A stretch of 64,000 nucleotides of DNA from Archaeoglobaceae archaeon (GCA_027028145.1 JALVJV010000019.1:62001-126000); one strand, 5' to 3'. Counted from the stretch's first letter, positions 28,827-37,339 are shown. Program-made: numbers and translations. Notes: generated from the sequence alone by a model not told the origin.

Positions 28827-29236
28827 GTGAAGAGTGGGAGCCCAACATCATAGTTATCGCCTGCAACTGGTGCACATACCAAGCAGCCGATCTTGCCGGG
28901 AGCTTGAGGTATTCCTATCCGCCGACGGTGAAGGTGGTCAGGGTCCCCTGTAGCGGTAGGGTCGAGCCGGAATTCGTGCTCGAAGCTCTGATCAACGGGT
29001 CGGATGGTGTCCTAATAGGAGGTTGCCATCCCGGAGACTGCCACTACAAGGAAGGGAACTACAAGGCTTTGAGGAGGTTCAAGCTACTCCACAAGCTCTT
29101 GACGGAATTGGGAATCGAGCCGGAGAGGGTAAGACTGGAGTGGATAGGCGGTTCTGAAGGTTTGAAGTTCGCCGAGGTTATGAAGGAGTTTGACGCTACC
29201 ATCAGAAAGTTGGGACCAAATCCCCTGAAGAGGTGA
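28823..29236 (+). CDS. mvhD: F420-nonreducing hydrogenase iron-sulfur subunit D
   Basis: MvhD/VhuD bridges hydrogenase and HdrA with a 2Fe-2S cluster. Its Cys residues appear in ACNWCTYQAADLAG, RVPCSGRV and GGCHPGDCHY, and the 137-residue length fits. Order and spacing (four-base overlap with hdrB, four bases before mvhG) make it part of the same message. Confidence 0.93.
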   Translation: MSEEWEPNIIVIACNWCTYQAADLAGSLRYSYPPTVKVVRVPCSGRVEPEFVLEALINGSDGVLIGGCHPGDCHYKEGNYKALRRFKLLHKLLTELGIEPERVRLEWIGGSEGLKFAEVMKEFDATIRKLGPNPLKR

Positions 29237-29240
29237 TTAT

Positions 29241-30200
29241 ATGGCTCTCAAATTTGCATTCTATTTAGCCGCCGGTTGTGCGGGATGCGAAATGGCGCTG
29301 GTGGATCTGGCGGACAGACTCGTTGACGCGTTGGGTGAGTTGGAGGTAGTCTTCTGGGCGCCGACCGTAGCAGACATCAAGTATAAGGACTTGGAGGCGA
29401 TGCCGGACAAATCGATCGATGTCGCGCTCGTCGATGGAGCCATAAGGCTCAGCGAGCAGGAGCACATCGTAAAAGTTCTCAGGCAGAAGGCTAAGATATT
29501 GGTCGCCTTCGGTGCTTGCGCCGCAATGGGAGGAATTCCGGGACTCGCGAACATGCACACGAAGGACGAGATCTTCGAGACCGTCTACTTTAAGACTTAC
29601 AGCACGGACAATCCCGATGGTGTGGTTCCGCAGACCAAGTGCGTTGTGGACGGAAAGTATGAGCTAACCCTACCGGAGTTCTGGAACGAGGTCAAAGCAC
29701 TGCATCAGGTCGTCGATGTCGATTACTTCGTAGGCGGATGCCCGCCACATCACGAGCACGTCGCTAAGATCGTCGAGGCGATCGTTAGCGGAAACCTACC
29801 GCCAAAGGGATCTTGGATCACTGACGGAAAGTCGGTCTGCGACGTCTGTCCGAGAAATCCAGCCAACAAGGGCAAAACGAGAGAGATCGTGAAGGAAGTT
29901 AAGAGAACCATCGAGGGAATACCGGATGAGGATAGATGTCTGCTTCAGCAGGGGTATCTGTGCTTCGGTCCAGTAACTCAGGGAGACTGCGGTGCGAGCT
30001 GTCCTAAGGTTAACATACCGTGCAGAGGATGCGGTGGGCCGTTGCCGGGAGTTAAGGACTTCGGTGCGAGGGCTATCGCTTCTTTAGCCAGCATCCTCGA
30101 CGACAGTGCCGTTGATCAGCTTATGGAGAAGTATCCGAGCCTTGCAAAGCTGTTCTACAGATACTCCCTGCCGGTGGCGACGATCAATAAGAGGAGGTGA
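29241..30200 (+). CDS. mvhG: F420-nonreducing [NiFe] hydrogenase small subunit
   Basis: Small electron-transfer subunit of the group 3 [NiFe] hydrogenase, 319 residues. The proximal cluster ligands are in AAGCAGCEMALVDL and GACAAMGG, with GGCPPHHEH later, and further clusters lie in CDVCPRN, CLLQQGYLCFGPVTQGDCGASC and PCRGCGGP. No signal peptide, consistent with a cytoplasmic enzyme. It directly precedes the large subunit gene. Confidence 0.94.
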   Translation: MALKFAFYLAAGCAGCEMALVDLADRLVDALGELEVVFWAPTVADIKYKDLEAMPDKSIDVALVDGAIRLSEQEHIVKVLRQKAKILVAFGACAAMGGIPGLANMHTKDEIFETVYFKTYSTDNPDGVVPQTKCVVDGKYELTLPEFWNEVKALHQVVDVDYFVGGCPPHHEHVAKIVEAIVSGNLPPKGSWITDGKSVCDVCPRNPANKGKTREIVKEVKRTIEGIPDEDRCLLQQGYLCFGPVTQGDCGASCPKVNIPCRGCGGPLPGVKDFGARAIASLASILDDSAVDQLMEKYPSLAKLFYRYSLPVATINKRR

Positions 30201-30205
30201 GTGGT

Positions 30206-31666
30206 TTGAAGAAGATCGAGATCAATCCGATTACGAGACTCGAAGGTCACGGCAAAATTGCGATATTTTTGGACGAATCCGGTAACGTCGCTGAGGCCTT
30301 CTTCCAAGTCGTAGAGCTAAGAGGATACGAGAGGTTCCTCGTAGGAATGCCGATAGAGGAGGTGCCGAGAACAGTTTCCACGATCTGCGGTGTTTGTAGA
30401 GCGATCCATCACACAGCCGCAACAAAGGCTTCGGATCAGATTTACGGCGTTGAACCGACCGAAACGGCTAAAAAGATCAGAGAGCTATTCGTAAATGCCC
30501 ACTACGTTGAAGATCATGCGGTGATTCTCTACGCTTTGGGCTTGCCGGACTTCGTTGTTGGGCCAGAAGCGGATCCGGCTGAAAGGAACATAGTCGGATT
30601 GGTTAAGAAGGTCGGAGTTGACGTTGCGAAGGAGGTTCTTAGGAAGAGAAGCTACGCGGTGAAGATCCTCGAAATGCTCGGTGGAAAGCCGATTCATCCC
30701 GTTGCAGGACTGCCGGGAGGATGGTCGAAGAGAGTTACGGAGGAAGAGAGACAGGAGATCGAAAAGCTTGCTAAGGAGCTTGTAGAGTTGGGCAAGCTTA
30801 CGATTCAGATATTCGAGGATGTTATCCTGAAGAACGAGAAGTATATGGAGCTGATTACGAGCGATGCTTACAGATCCGTGCTCAACTACATGGGAACGAT
30901 TGACGAAAAAGGCAGGGTGAACTACTACGACGGAGTTCAGAAGATCATAGACACTAAGGGCAACGAGATCGGAAGGTTCACGGGCAAGGAATACCTGAAC
31001 TACATCGCTGAGAGGGTTCTGCCGTGGAGCTACCTGAAGATGCCGTATCTAAAGCAGATCGGCTGGAAGGGCATAGTCGACGGCGATGGCACGAGTCTAT
31101 ACAGCGTAGGTCCGTTGGCGAGACTCAACGTTGCCGACGGCATGAACACGCCTCTCGCTCAGGAAGCCTACGAGAAGATGTTCGACGTTCTGAAGGAAAG
31201 ACCGATCCACTACGTAATGGCGTATCATTGGGCGAGAGCGATCGAGTTGCTGAACGCCGCTGAGAGAGTCCTCGAGCTTGCTCAGGATCCGGAGATCACA
31301 AGCCCGGATGTAAGAGCGGAGCTTGGAGAGGTTACCGGAGAAGGTGTGGGAATAATCGAAGCTCCGAGAGGAACCCTGATCCATCACTACAAGACCGACG
31401 AAAAAGGAATAGTCACCGAAGCGAACCTGATCGTCGCTACGACTCACAACAAGGGTCCGATTACTTTAGCAATCAGAAAAGCCGCCAAGCACTTCATAAA
31501 GAACGGACAGGTTGACGAGAAGATTCTCAACTACGTCGAGATGGCTTTCAGACCATACGACCTCTGTCTGGCTTGTGCAACCCACGTATTGCCGGGTAGA
31601 TTGCCGATAGAGATAAACATCTACGATAGCGACGGAAATCTCTACAAGACCCTAAGAAACTTCTAA
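30206..31666 (+). CDS. mvhA: F420-nonreducing [NiFe] hydrogenase large subunit
   Basis: NiFe-site subunit. The N-terminal ligands are in TICGVCRAIHH and the C-terminal ones in DLCLACATHV (general form DxCxxCxxH). The 26 residues after that His should be removed by the maturation protease encoded next. The Shine-Dalgarno sequence GAGGAGGTG sits six bases before a TTG at 30206, giving MKKIEINPITRLEGHG, so I prefer it over the GTG at 30197 that lies inside the SD. The reading frame gives 486 residues. Confidence 0.94.
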   Translation: MKKIEINPITRLEGHGKIAIFLDESGNVAEAFFQVVELRGYERFLVGMPIEEVPRTVSTICGVCRAIHHTAATKASDQIYGVEPTETAKKIRELFVNAHYVEDHAVILYALGLPDFVVGPEADPAERNIVGLVKKVGVDVAKEVLRKRSYAVKILEMLGGKPIHPVAGLPGGWSKRVTEEERQEIEKLAKELVELGKLTIQIFEDVILKNEKYMELITSDAYRSVLNYMGTIDEKGRVNYYDGVQKIIDTKGNEIGRFTGKEYLNYIAERVLPWSYLKMPYLKQIGWKGIVDGDGTSLYSVGPLARLNVADGMNTPLAQEAYEKMFDVLKERPIHYVMAYHWARAIELLNAAERVLELAQDPEITSPDVRAELGEVTGEGVGIIEAPRGTLIHHYKTDEKGIVTEANLIVATTHNKGPITLAIRKAAKHFIKNGQVDEKILNYVEMAFRPYDLCLACATHVLPGRLPIEINIYDSDGNLYKTLRNF

Positions 31667-31667
31667 C

Positions 31668-31680
31668 CTTTTTTTATTAT
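31668..31680 (+). terminator. Poly-T terminator after the hdr-mvh operon
   Basis: A run of T residues (CTTTTTTTATTAT) begins two bases after the mvhA stop, the usual form of an archaeal intrinsic terminator. It is followed within 60 bases by the next promoter. Confidence 0.55.
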
Positions 31681-31731
31681 TTTCCTCACAAAACTGCAGG
31701 TATTTATACACCAAGGTTTTTAGCTTAAATC

Positions 31732-32178
31732 GTGAAAACGATTGTAGTTGGTATCGGAAATCCAATACTGAGAGACGACTCCGTCGGGATTAAGGTCGTT
31801 GAAGAGCTAAGTAGGGATGTGGATGTCGATACGGCCATCCTTACTACTACGAACTTCGAAGTCCTCGACAAGATCTTGGGATACGACAAAGCTATAATCG
31901 TCGACGCCATACAAACCGGAAACGAGCCGGGAACGATCTACGAGCTATCCATCGATGACATATTCGTAACGTATTCTTTTACGAACACCCACAACCTCAC
32001 CCTTGCGACGACTTTAAAGCTTGGGTATGTCATATTTCCAGAGAAGATGCCCAAAGAGATAAAGCTGATAGCTATAGAAGTGGAGGACGTTGAAAATTTC
32101 GGGGAGGAATGCACTCCGAAGGTTAGAGAAGCGATACCGAAAGTTGTGGAAATGATTAAAAGGGAAATTTCGAAATGA
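31732..32178 (+). CDS. Hydrogenase maturation protease (HycI/HyaD family)
   Basis: Endopeptidase of 148 residues that removes the C-terminal tail of the [NiFe] large subunit after nickel insertion. The family motif GIGNPILRDDSVGIKV is at the N-terminus; DAIQTG and THNLTLATTL carry further conserved positions. It has its own TATA box (ATTTATA near 31702) and a GTG start with no Shine-Dalgarno sequence, so it is probably leaderless. Its position right after mvhA points to MvhA as substrate. Confidence 0.9.
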   Translation: MKTIVVGIGNPILRDDSVGIKVVEELSRDVDVDTAILTTTNFEVLDKILGYDKAIIVDAIQTGNEPGTIYELSIDDIFVTYSFTNTHNLTLATTLKLGYVIFPEKMPKEIKLIAIEVEDVENFGEECTPKVREAIPKVVEMIKREISK

Positions 32179-32184
32179 TAAAAT

Positions 32185-32904
32185 CTATATCTCTTCGAAA
32201 GCCTCCTCGAAAAGTTCGGAATACTTCGAAGGTTTAACTAAGAACTCAAGCTTGCTCAAGTCTTTAACGAGCTTATACATTTCATCGCTCCTCTTCAATC
32301 CGAGCTCCTTCAAAATTCTTGGCTTTACGAACCTTATTTCCGGAACTTCTCCGTATCTCTCGTTCTTTATCCATCCGTCTTCCGTGTAATAATAACATGC
32401 ACCTCTCAGCCTTTCGTATGGTTCGTAATCGGACTTGAAATCTCTGCACACCCAGTTAGTCATCCTAAGCTCCTTGTTGGACGGATTTATCGTTACATGC
32501 CCGTAGTTTGGCGGAATTATCACCTTATCTCCGGCTTTAGCTTCCACAACGATGACGTCAACTATCCTTCCGTTCTCAACCTTCTGAAGCAGGTAATAGG
32601 CTTCACCGCTCAGAACTTCGTATATCTCCGCGTAGCTCAAATTTCCTTCCGCTATGGGATGATAGTGACCAAACGTCTTTATGAACTCCCTACCTACCTT
32701 ATTCGGCGGGATTATCGTCAGATCGAACCTAAGCCTGTGCTCCAAAATCCTGTCCCTGTCGCTCTTGCTGTAGTAAAGATCTCTGAACATGTAGTAAGCG
32801 GGAAAGTTTTCTTTAAGCTCTTCGGGAAATGCCAAGACTGGCTTCAAGTCCTTAGCCCACCTTATGTCCGGTTTAAATTTCCTTCCGGCGATTTCGATCT
32901 CCAT
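32185..32904 (-). CDS. pgiA: Glucose-6-phosphate isomerase, archaeal cupin type
   Basis: Metal-dependent cupin isomerase interconverting glucose 6-phosphate and fructose 6-phosphate. Metal ligands and signature are visible in TFGHYHP, EIYEVLSGEAYY and PPNYGHVTINPS. At about 239 residues it is longer than the roughly 190-residue Pyrococcus enzyme because of a C-terminal extension of about 45 residues with an LKELGLKRSDEMYKLV segment. The ATG at 32904 (MEIEIAGRKFKPDIRW) is preferred to one at 32925. Confidence 0.9.
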   Translation of the reverse strand: MEIEIAGRKFKPDIRWAKDLKPVLAFPEELKENFPAYYMFRDLYYSKSDRDRILEHRLRFDLTIIPPNKVGREFIKTFGHYHPIAEGNLSYAEIYEVLSGEAYYLLQKVENGRIVDVIVVEAKAGDKVIIPPNYGHVTINPSNKELRMTNWVCRDFKSDYEPYERLRGACYYYTEDGWIKNERYGEVPEIRFVKPRILKELGLKRSDEMYKLVKDLSKLEFLVKPSKYSELFEEAFEEI

Positions 32905-32968
32905 GGAGCTAATTTGAACGACCAACTTTTAAGGGTAACCGTTTTATCATCGACATCGAACTTGGATT

Positions 32969-33775
32969 ATGCTCGTAGCCCACACGCCGGATGCCGACGA
33001 TGCCTTCATGTTCTACGCAATGATCGCCGGAAAGATTCCAACGAGGCTTAAAATCGAACATACGATCGAAGACATAGAAACGCTCAACAAGATGGCTTTC
33101 GAAGGAAAATTGGACGTTACCGCTTTGTCGGTTCACGCTTACGCATATTTGGACGATAAATACCGTATTCTGTCAGCGGGTGCAAGCGTCGGAGATGGAT
33201 ACGGTCCGATTGTGGTTGCAAAGGAGAGGATAAAACTCGATAATGCCAAAATAGCCATTCCCGGAAAATACACGACCGCAACTCTATTGCTTAAGCTCGC
33301 CGTCGGAGATTTCAAAGCCGTTGAGATGAGGTTCGACGAAATAATCGATGCGGTGAAGTCCGGAGAAGTGGACGCCGGGCTTTTGATTCACGAGGGACAG
33401 ATAACTTACGAAATGCACGGCTTAACCAAGGTCTTGGATCTCTGGGAATTTTGGCACGATCAAACCAAACTACCTCTTCCTCTCGGTGTCAACGTGATAA
33501 ACAGAAGGATTCCAGAAGAAGATCAGAGGGAGTTCCTGAGGGTTATGAAGGAAAGCATAAGGTTCGCTTTGGAGAACGTGGATGAAGCGATAGATTACGC
33601 TATGAGGTATTCGAGAGGATTGAGCAGAGAACTCGTTAAAAAGTTTGCACTGATGTATGTAAACGAATACACATACGAGATGCCTCCAAGAGTTGTTAAG
33701 GCAATGGAAAAATTATACGAGATGGCTGAAGAGAAAGGAATCCTGAAGAAACCTAAGCTTGACATTTTGAGCTAA
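32969..33775 (+). CDS. mqnD: MqnD-like protein, menaquinone (futalosine) pathway
   Basis: Protein of the MqnA/MqnD family with a periplasmic-binding-protein-like fold; MqnD makes 1,4-dihydroxy-6-naphthoate from cyclic dehypoxanthinylfutalosine. Recognised by AHTPDADDAFMFYA at the N-terminus (the family has SPCPND or SPDADD here), DVTALSVHAYAYL, GDGYGPIVVA and LPLPLGVNVI. Length 268 fits MqnD. A menaquinone-type electron carrier is consistent with Archaeoglobaceae. Its end overlaps the convergent regulator by 23 bases. Confidence 0.8.
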   Translation: MLVAHTPDADDAFMFYAMIAGKIPTRLKIEHTIEDIETLNKMAFEGKLDVTALSVHAYAYLDDKYRILSAGASVGDGYGPIVVAKERIKLDNAKIAIPGKYTTATLLLKLAVGDFKAVEMRFDEIIDAVKSGEVDAGLLIHEGQITYEMHGLTKVLDLWEFWHDQTKLPLPLGVNVINRRIPEEDQREFLRVMKESIRFALENVDEAIDYAMRYSRGLSRELVKKFALMYVNEYTYEMPPRVVKAMEKLYEMAEEKGILKKPKLDILS

Positions 33776-34031
33776 CGGCAACTATGAATTTCCTTTTCGG
33801 AGGGGGAGAGATTTCGATTCTTATCTCTTTTACCAATCTGTAGACTTTTCTCTTTCCGACGTTTCTACTTTCCACCAGTCCAGCTTTCTCAAGCACTTCC
33901 AAGTGATGTTTCGCCGTTTTACCGTCCATCTTTAGCTCCTCCATGATCTCGCTAACACATTTCTCACCTCTCGATAGCATTTTAAGTATCATCAACCTCT
34001 TCTTCGAACCGATTGCGTCGAGTATCATCAA
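33753..34031 (-). CDS. ArsR-like winged-helix regulator
   Basis: A 92-residue DNA-binding protein with the ArsR/winged-helix core: KRLMILKMLSRGEKCVSEIM, recognition helix KTAKHHLEVLEKAGLV and wing RNVGKRKVYRLV. No metal-binding Cys pair of the ELCVCDL type is present, so a metal sensor role is unlikely; two single Cys residues remain. It starts 50 bases from the divergent amphi-Trp gene and may control that cluster. ATGs at 34031 and 34028 are both possible. Confidence 0.82.
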   Translation of the reverse strand: MMILDAIGSKKRLMILKMLSRGEKCVSEIMEELKMDGKTAKHHLEVLEKAGLVESRNVGKRKVYRLVKEIRIEISPPPKRKFIVAVSSKCQA

Positions 34032-34081
34032 GTATAAAATTCCTAAGAAGGTTTATATAGATTAAAGTTCGATGAGGGGAC

Positions 34082-34357
34082 ATGGTGGAGTTGCCCGTTC
34101 ACAAGGATAAGAAGGTGATAGAATCCGGGGAGTTCGAGTTCGAAACTTACTTAAGCAAGGACGAGCTCGTAAAATTCCTCAGAAATCTGGCGGATCAGAT
34201 CGAAAAAGGTAATGAAATCGAAGTTTCTTCGGAGGACTGGGTGATAAGATTCGCATTCACCGAGCCGATAGAGGTCGAGATAGAATTCGACGCGGAAGCT
34301 AAAAAGCTCGAATTCGAAATAGAGTTCAAGCAGAGGTCCAAGATCGTAACGGGGTGA
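34082..34357 (+). CDS. Amphi-Trp domain protein
   Basis: Short acidic protein (91 residues) of the amphi-Trp domain family, recognised by FEFETYLSKDELVKFLRNLADQIEKG and EDWVIRFAF, followed by alternating charged and hydrophobic strands (VEIEFDAEAKKLEFEIEF). Function unknown. GGTTTATATAG 25-35 bases upstream of the ATG is a good TATA box, so this is the first gene of a run that includes the prenyltransferase-fold gene, crcB and DUF190. Confidence 0.8.
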   Translation: MVELPVHKDKKVIESGEFEFETYLSKDELVKFLRNLADQIEKGNEIEVSSEDWVIRFAFTEPIEVEIEFDAEAKKLEFEIEFKQRSKIVTG

Positions 34358-34363
34358 TTAATT

Positions 34364-35173
34364 ATAGACGTTGAAGGTTTGAAGAGATTCGTGCTTGAGA
34401 GGAGATCGGAAGACGGAGGATTCGCATTCTGCAATCCCCTACCCTCTTCGCTCCCGGAAACGTTTTACGCCGTTTACATTTTAAATGCCATAAACGTCGA
34501 TATCGAGGACGAAGATAAGCTCGTCGATTTTTTGCTGAAAAAGCTCAATCCGGACGTTTATTCAATTTTTTACGTTTACAACACCCTTTCGATTCTGAAC
34601 GAGGAACTGCCGGATTACTCGGAATTTCTGCTTGGAAGACTTAAGGAGGCTATGAAAAGGGAGAAACGATCCGATTTGGGACACGAACTCGGAATTACGG
34701 CCACATACTCCTTCGAGAATCCGAATATACTTAGGGAATTATACATGATAGTAACATCCCTGAAACTGTTGGGTTCGGATGTTTCGAAGGAAGTATACGA
34801 TTTCGTAACGCGGTTTAAGCGGAACGGCGGATACGGAATCGGAAGGGCTAACTTGAAGGACACTTTCTATGCAGTTTCGATTTTAAGGGATGAAAACGTA
34901 GTGGATTTCGTTCTAAAGCACGAATGCAAGGAAGGCGGATTCGCGAAACATCCCAAAGCGCATCCGCCGTATCTTGAAGACACTTTCTACGCAGTTTCGA
35001 TCCTAAACGCCGTGAATTACGGCTATAAAAACGAAAGAACGATTCGATATATAGAGAAGTTGCAAAATCCGGATGGAGGGTTTAGGAGGAGTATCTACGG
35101 CGGAATCTCTACTCTTGAGGATAGCTACTACGCGGTTGCAAGCTTGAAGCTTATGGGGGTGAAAATACGATAA
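34364..35173 (+). CDS. Prenyltransferase/squalene-cyclase repeat protein, apparent ATA start
   Basis: A protein of about 269 residues built of repeats seen in prenyltransferase beta subunits and terpene cyclases: SEDGGFAF, LPETFYAVYILNA, RNGGYGIG, LKDTFYAVSIL, LEDTFYAVSILNA, PDGGFRR and LEDSYYAVASLKL. No DxDD or zinc-ligand set is clear, so activity is uncertain. The first TTG (34379) lies 21 bases after the only ribosome binding site (GGGGTGA, 34351-34357). ATA at 34364 lies six bases after it and ATT at 34361 three, so a non-canonical start is likely. It is in the same frame as the upstream gene, separated by one TGA. Confidence 0.7.
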   Translation: MDVEGLKRFVLERRSEDGGFAFCNPLPSSLPETFYAVYILNAINVDIEDEDKLVDFLLKKLNPDVYSIFYVYNTLSILNEELPDYSEFLLGRLKEAMKREKRSDLGHELGITATYSFENPNILRELYMIVTSLKLLGSDVSKEVYDFVTRFKRNGGYGIGRANLKDTFYAVSILRDENVVDFVLKHECKEGGFAKHPKAHPPYLEDTFYAVSILNAVNYGYKNERTIRYIEKLQNPDGGFRRSIYGGISTLEDSYYAVASLKLMGVKIR

Positions 35174-35547
35174 ACATTCTGCTGATAGGTTTGGGAGGAT
35201 TCGTCGGTGCAATTTTGAGATACGTAGTGAGCGGTCTGGTTCAGGACGGCATAGTGACGTTTCCCATTGGAACCCTTGCAGTCAATACGATAGGCAGTTA
35301 CTTTCTGAGCCTTATCATGTATCTCTCGGAATACTACGGATTTTTCAACACCAATGCGAGGATATTCCTGACTATAGGTCTCTTGGGATCCTTCACGACG
35401 ATGTCCACGTTCAGCTACGAGTCCTTCAGGCTACTTGAGGAAAACAAAATGCTTTTATTTGCCTTAAACGTAATCGCTACCGTATCACTAACGCTGTTTG
35501 CAGTGTATCTGGGTAGGATAACGGCACTAACGGTATGGAGGCGTTGA
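35170..35547 (+). CDS. crcB: CrcB/Fluc fluoride channel, apparent ATA start
   Basis: Fluoride export channel with four membrane helices, recognised by GLGGFVGAILRYVVSG, FPIGTLAVNTIGSYFL and the central GLLGSFTTMSTFSYE. The first TTG (35191) would remove the beginning of helix 1. In the same frame an ATA at 35170, overlapping the upstream TAA as ATAA, lies seven bases after GGGGGTGA (35155-35162) and gives the usual N-terminus with NILLIGLGGFVG. I take ATA as the likely start (125 residues). The DUF190 gene follows, as often seen for this family. Confidence 0.8.
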   Translation: MNILLIGLGGFVGAILRYVVSGLVQDGIVTFPIGTLAVNTIGSYFLSLIMYLSEYYGFFNTNARIFLTIGLLGSFTTMSTFSYESFRLLEENKMLLFALNVIATVSLTLFAVYLGRITALTVWRR

Positions 35548-35549
35548 TT

Positions 35550-35885
35550 ATGGAGGATGCAGTCCTTCTTAGGATATTTATAGGAGAATCGGATAAGTAT
35601 GAGGGCAAACCGCTTTACAAATATCTCGTCGAATTCTTTAAAAAGGAGGGTTTGGCTGGGGCAACGGTGATAAGGGGAATTTACGGCTTCGGAAAGACGA
35701 GCATAATAAGATCGCCGTCAATCCTTCGCCTGTCCGTCGATCTTCCCATAATAGTCGAGGTAGTAGACAGCAGAGAAAAAATAGAGAGGATCAAACCGAA
35801 GTTGCTCGAAATAGTTAAGGAAGGTCTAATTACTGAGGAAAAAATCAACGTGGTTATATACAGAGGAAAAGGCAACAACCCATGA
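35550..35885 (+). CDS. DUF190 family protein
   Basis: A 111-residue PII-like DUF190 protein, recognised by LLRIFIGESDKYEGKPLY, GLAGATVIRGIYGFG and LSVDLPIIVEVVDS. The family is often encoded beside CrcB fluoride channels and is thought to regulate them (inference). The ATG at 35550 has GGAGG at 35537-35541 and lies two bases past the crcB stop. Confidence 0.85.
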   Translation: MEDAVLLRIFIGESDKYEGKPLYKYLVEFFKKEGLAGATVIRGIYGFGKTSIIRSPSILRLSVDLPIIVEVVDSREKIERIKPKLLEIVKEGLITEEKINVVIYRGKGNNP

Positions 35886-35894
35886 AGTTCGCCG

Positions 35895-36350
35895 TTACCT
35901 CAACTCGATCTTCTCCTCACGAACGACCTTCTTTTCGACCCTCTCAGCTTTCGAAAAAGATCTGTATTTACCCTTGTTTATGTATTCCTCTATTTTTCTT
36001 ATAAATCTATCGTTCGTTCTAATGACCGGCAGAATCGTCGTGTCTCCCCTTATGTCCTTGATCTTGTCAACGTATTCCACTGTGTCGTCGTTGCCGTAGT
36101 AGAGAACCCAGTTTCTGAAATCCCCAACCTCGCAGAAGGATGCGTAGCTTATCAACTCAACTATCGCGAACTTTCCGTCGATTATTCCGTGAAGCGTGTC
36201 GTAATCGACCAAGAACAACCTTCCGTTCGAATAAAACAACCTTTCGGCTTCCAAGGCTATAGCCTGCCTGACGAACTCGTCCAAGCTGAACTCCTCCGGC
36301 TCGTCGAGCATCACTGGTCCAATGTAGATTATTTGATCCATAACCAACAT
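35895..36350 (-). CDS. Uncharacterised protein
   Basis: I do not recognise this 151-residue soluble protein. It begins MDQIIYIGPVMLDEPEE if the ATG at 36341 is used, contains a mixed alpha-beta pattern (LFLVDYDTLHGIIDGKFAIVELI, NWVLYYGNDDTVEYVDKI) and ends in a basic and acidic tail. It lies 15 bases after the RPA-like gene on the same strand and may be co-transcribed with it. Confidence 0.65.
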   Translation of the reverse strand: MLVMDQIIYIGPVMLDEPEEFSLDEFVRQAIALEAERLFYSNGRLFLVDYDTLHGIIDGKFAIVELISYASFCEVGDFRNWVLYYGNDDTVEYVDKIKDIRGDTTILPVIRTNDRFIRKIEEYINKGKYRSFSKAERVEKKVVREEKIELR

Positions 36351-36365
36351 TTAGCGGAATGCCAA

Positions 36366-37274
36366 TTAAAGCTTTTGCAAAGCAATTACCGTGCTCCAAC
36401 CGCAGTGAACTTCGATTTCCCCGTCCCAGCCTATCTTGGGATACGCGTTGTATATCTCGATCTCATCGCCCACGTCGATTTCCCTGTAGAGCTTGGCATG
36501 CTCTCCCCAAAGCAGAACCTTAACCCTATCCGTTTCGTCCGATATGAATACCTCAGCCAAGTCCTTTCCCTTAACGAGCCTTACTCCGTTGAGACCGCTG
36601 ATCCTTCCCCTCACGTTTACCTTCTGCAGTGGAATTATCTTGCATATCGGAGTAAATACGTTTGAAAAGTCGACTTCAACGTTATTTATAACTCTAAGCT
36701 CGGTTATCACGAACTCTTCATTTCCGAAACCCAGAGCCTCAATAACATCCCCCCTTTTAAGCTGAGCTTTGCATTTCAGAGTGCAGACCTTCACCGAACT
36801 TCCGTGCTTAAGTGCAATCTTAGTGCCGTTCGTAGCCAAGACTATTCCGCGAATCTTCTCTCTCGAATCCTCCAATATCTCGACGTCGGAAGGATCGTTA
36901 ACGGATAGCTCGATTCCGTCCCTTCTCTTCACGAATCCCCTAAGCCTAACCCTGCAACCTTCGACGATATCCCCAGCTTTAATTAGTTCGGCGGAATCGT
37001 TCCAGAAGGTAACCCTAACCCTCGCATTTTCGTCCCTAAGAATGGCGTTCGCTACCAGACCCCTTCTTTCATCCTTTACAAATTCCCTGACGCTCAATAC
37101 CTTTTCTATCACCCCTTCAACCGCAACCTTTCCCCTCTTATTCGCAAGCTCGCTCAGCCTCGTCGTCGGAATTCTTCCGAAGCTGTAATCCACAAGAAGT
37201 TTCAGGGTTTCGTCATCGATCAAATCCCCGAAGTGCTCCTTAAACTCTTGCAACCTTCGCTGGTATTCTTCCAT
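36366..37274 (-). CDS. RPA-like single-stranded DNA-binding protein (OB folds)
   Basis: Archaeal replication protein A-like protein of 302 residues. Three OB-fold stretches are visible: GKVAVEGVIEKVLSVREF with NARVRVTFWN, then IRGIVLATNGTKIALKHG, then VNVRGRISGLNGVRLV with RVKVLLWGEHAKLY. There is no zinc finger. It would bind single-stranded DNA in replication and repair. I prefer the ATG at 37274, which has AAGGAGATC just before it, to the TTG at 37295. Confidence 0.85.
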   Translation of the reverse strand: MEEYQRRLQEFKEHFGDLIDDETLKLLVDYSFGRIPTTRLSELANKRGKVAVEGVIEKVLSVREFVKDERRGLVANAILRDENARVRVTFWNDSAELIKAGDIVEGCRVRLRGFVKRRDGIELSVNDPSDVEILEDSREKIRGIVLATNGTKIALKHGSSVKVCTLKCKAQLKRGDVIEALGFGNEEFVITELRVINNVEVDFSNVFTPICKIIPLQKVNVRGRISGLNGVRLVKGKDLAEVFISDETDRVKVLLWGEHAKLYREIDVGDEIEIYNAYPKIGWDGEIEVHCGWSTVIALQKL

Positions 37275-37339
37275 CGTGATCTCCTTATAGCCCAAATCGA
37301 TATAGTTAACGGTTTAAACAATCGTGACAAATTTTGAAC

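Noticed and set aside
30197-30205. GTG at 30197 as mvhA start
   Set aside because: It lies within the Shine-Dalgarno sequence; TTG at 30206 has correct spacing and the family N-terminus.
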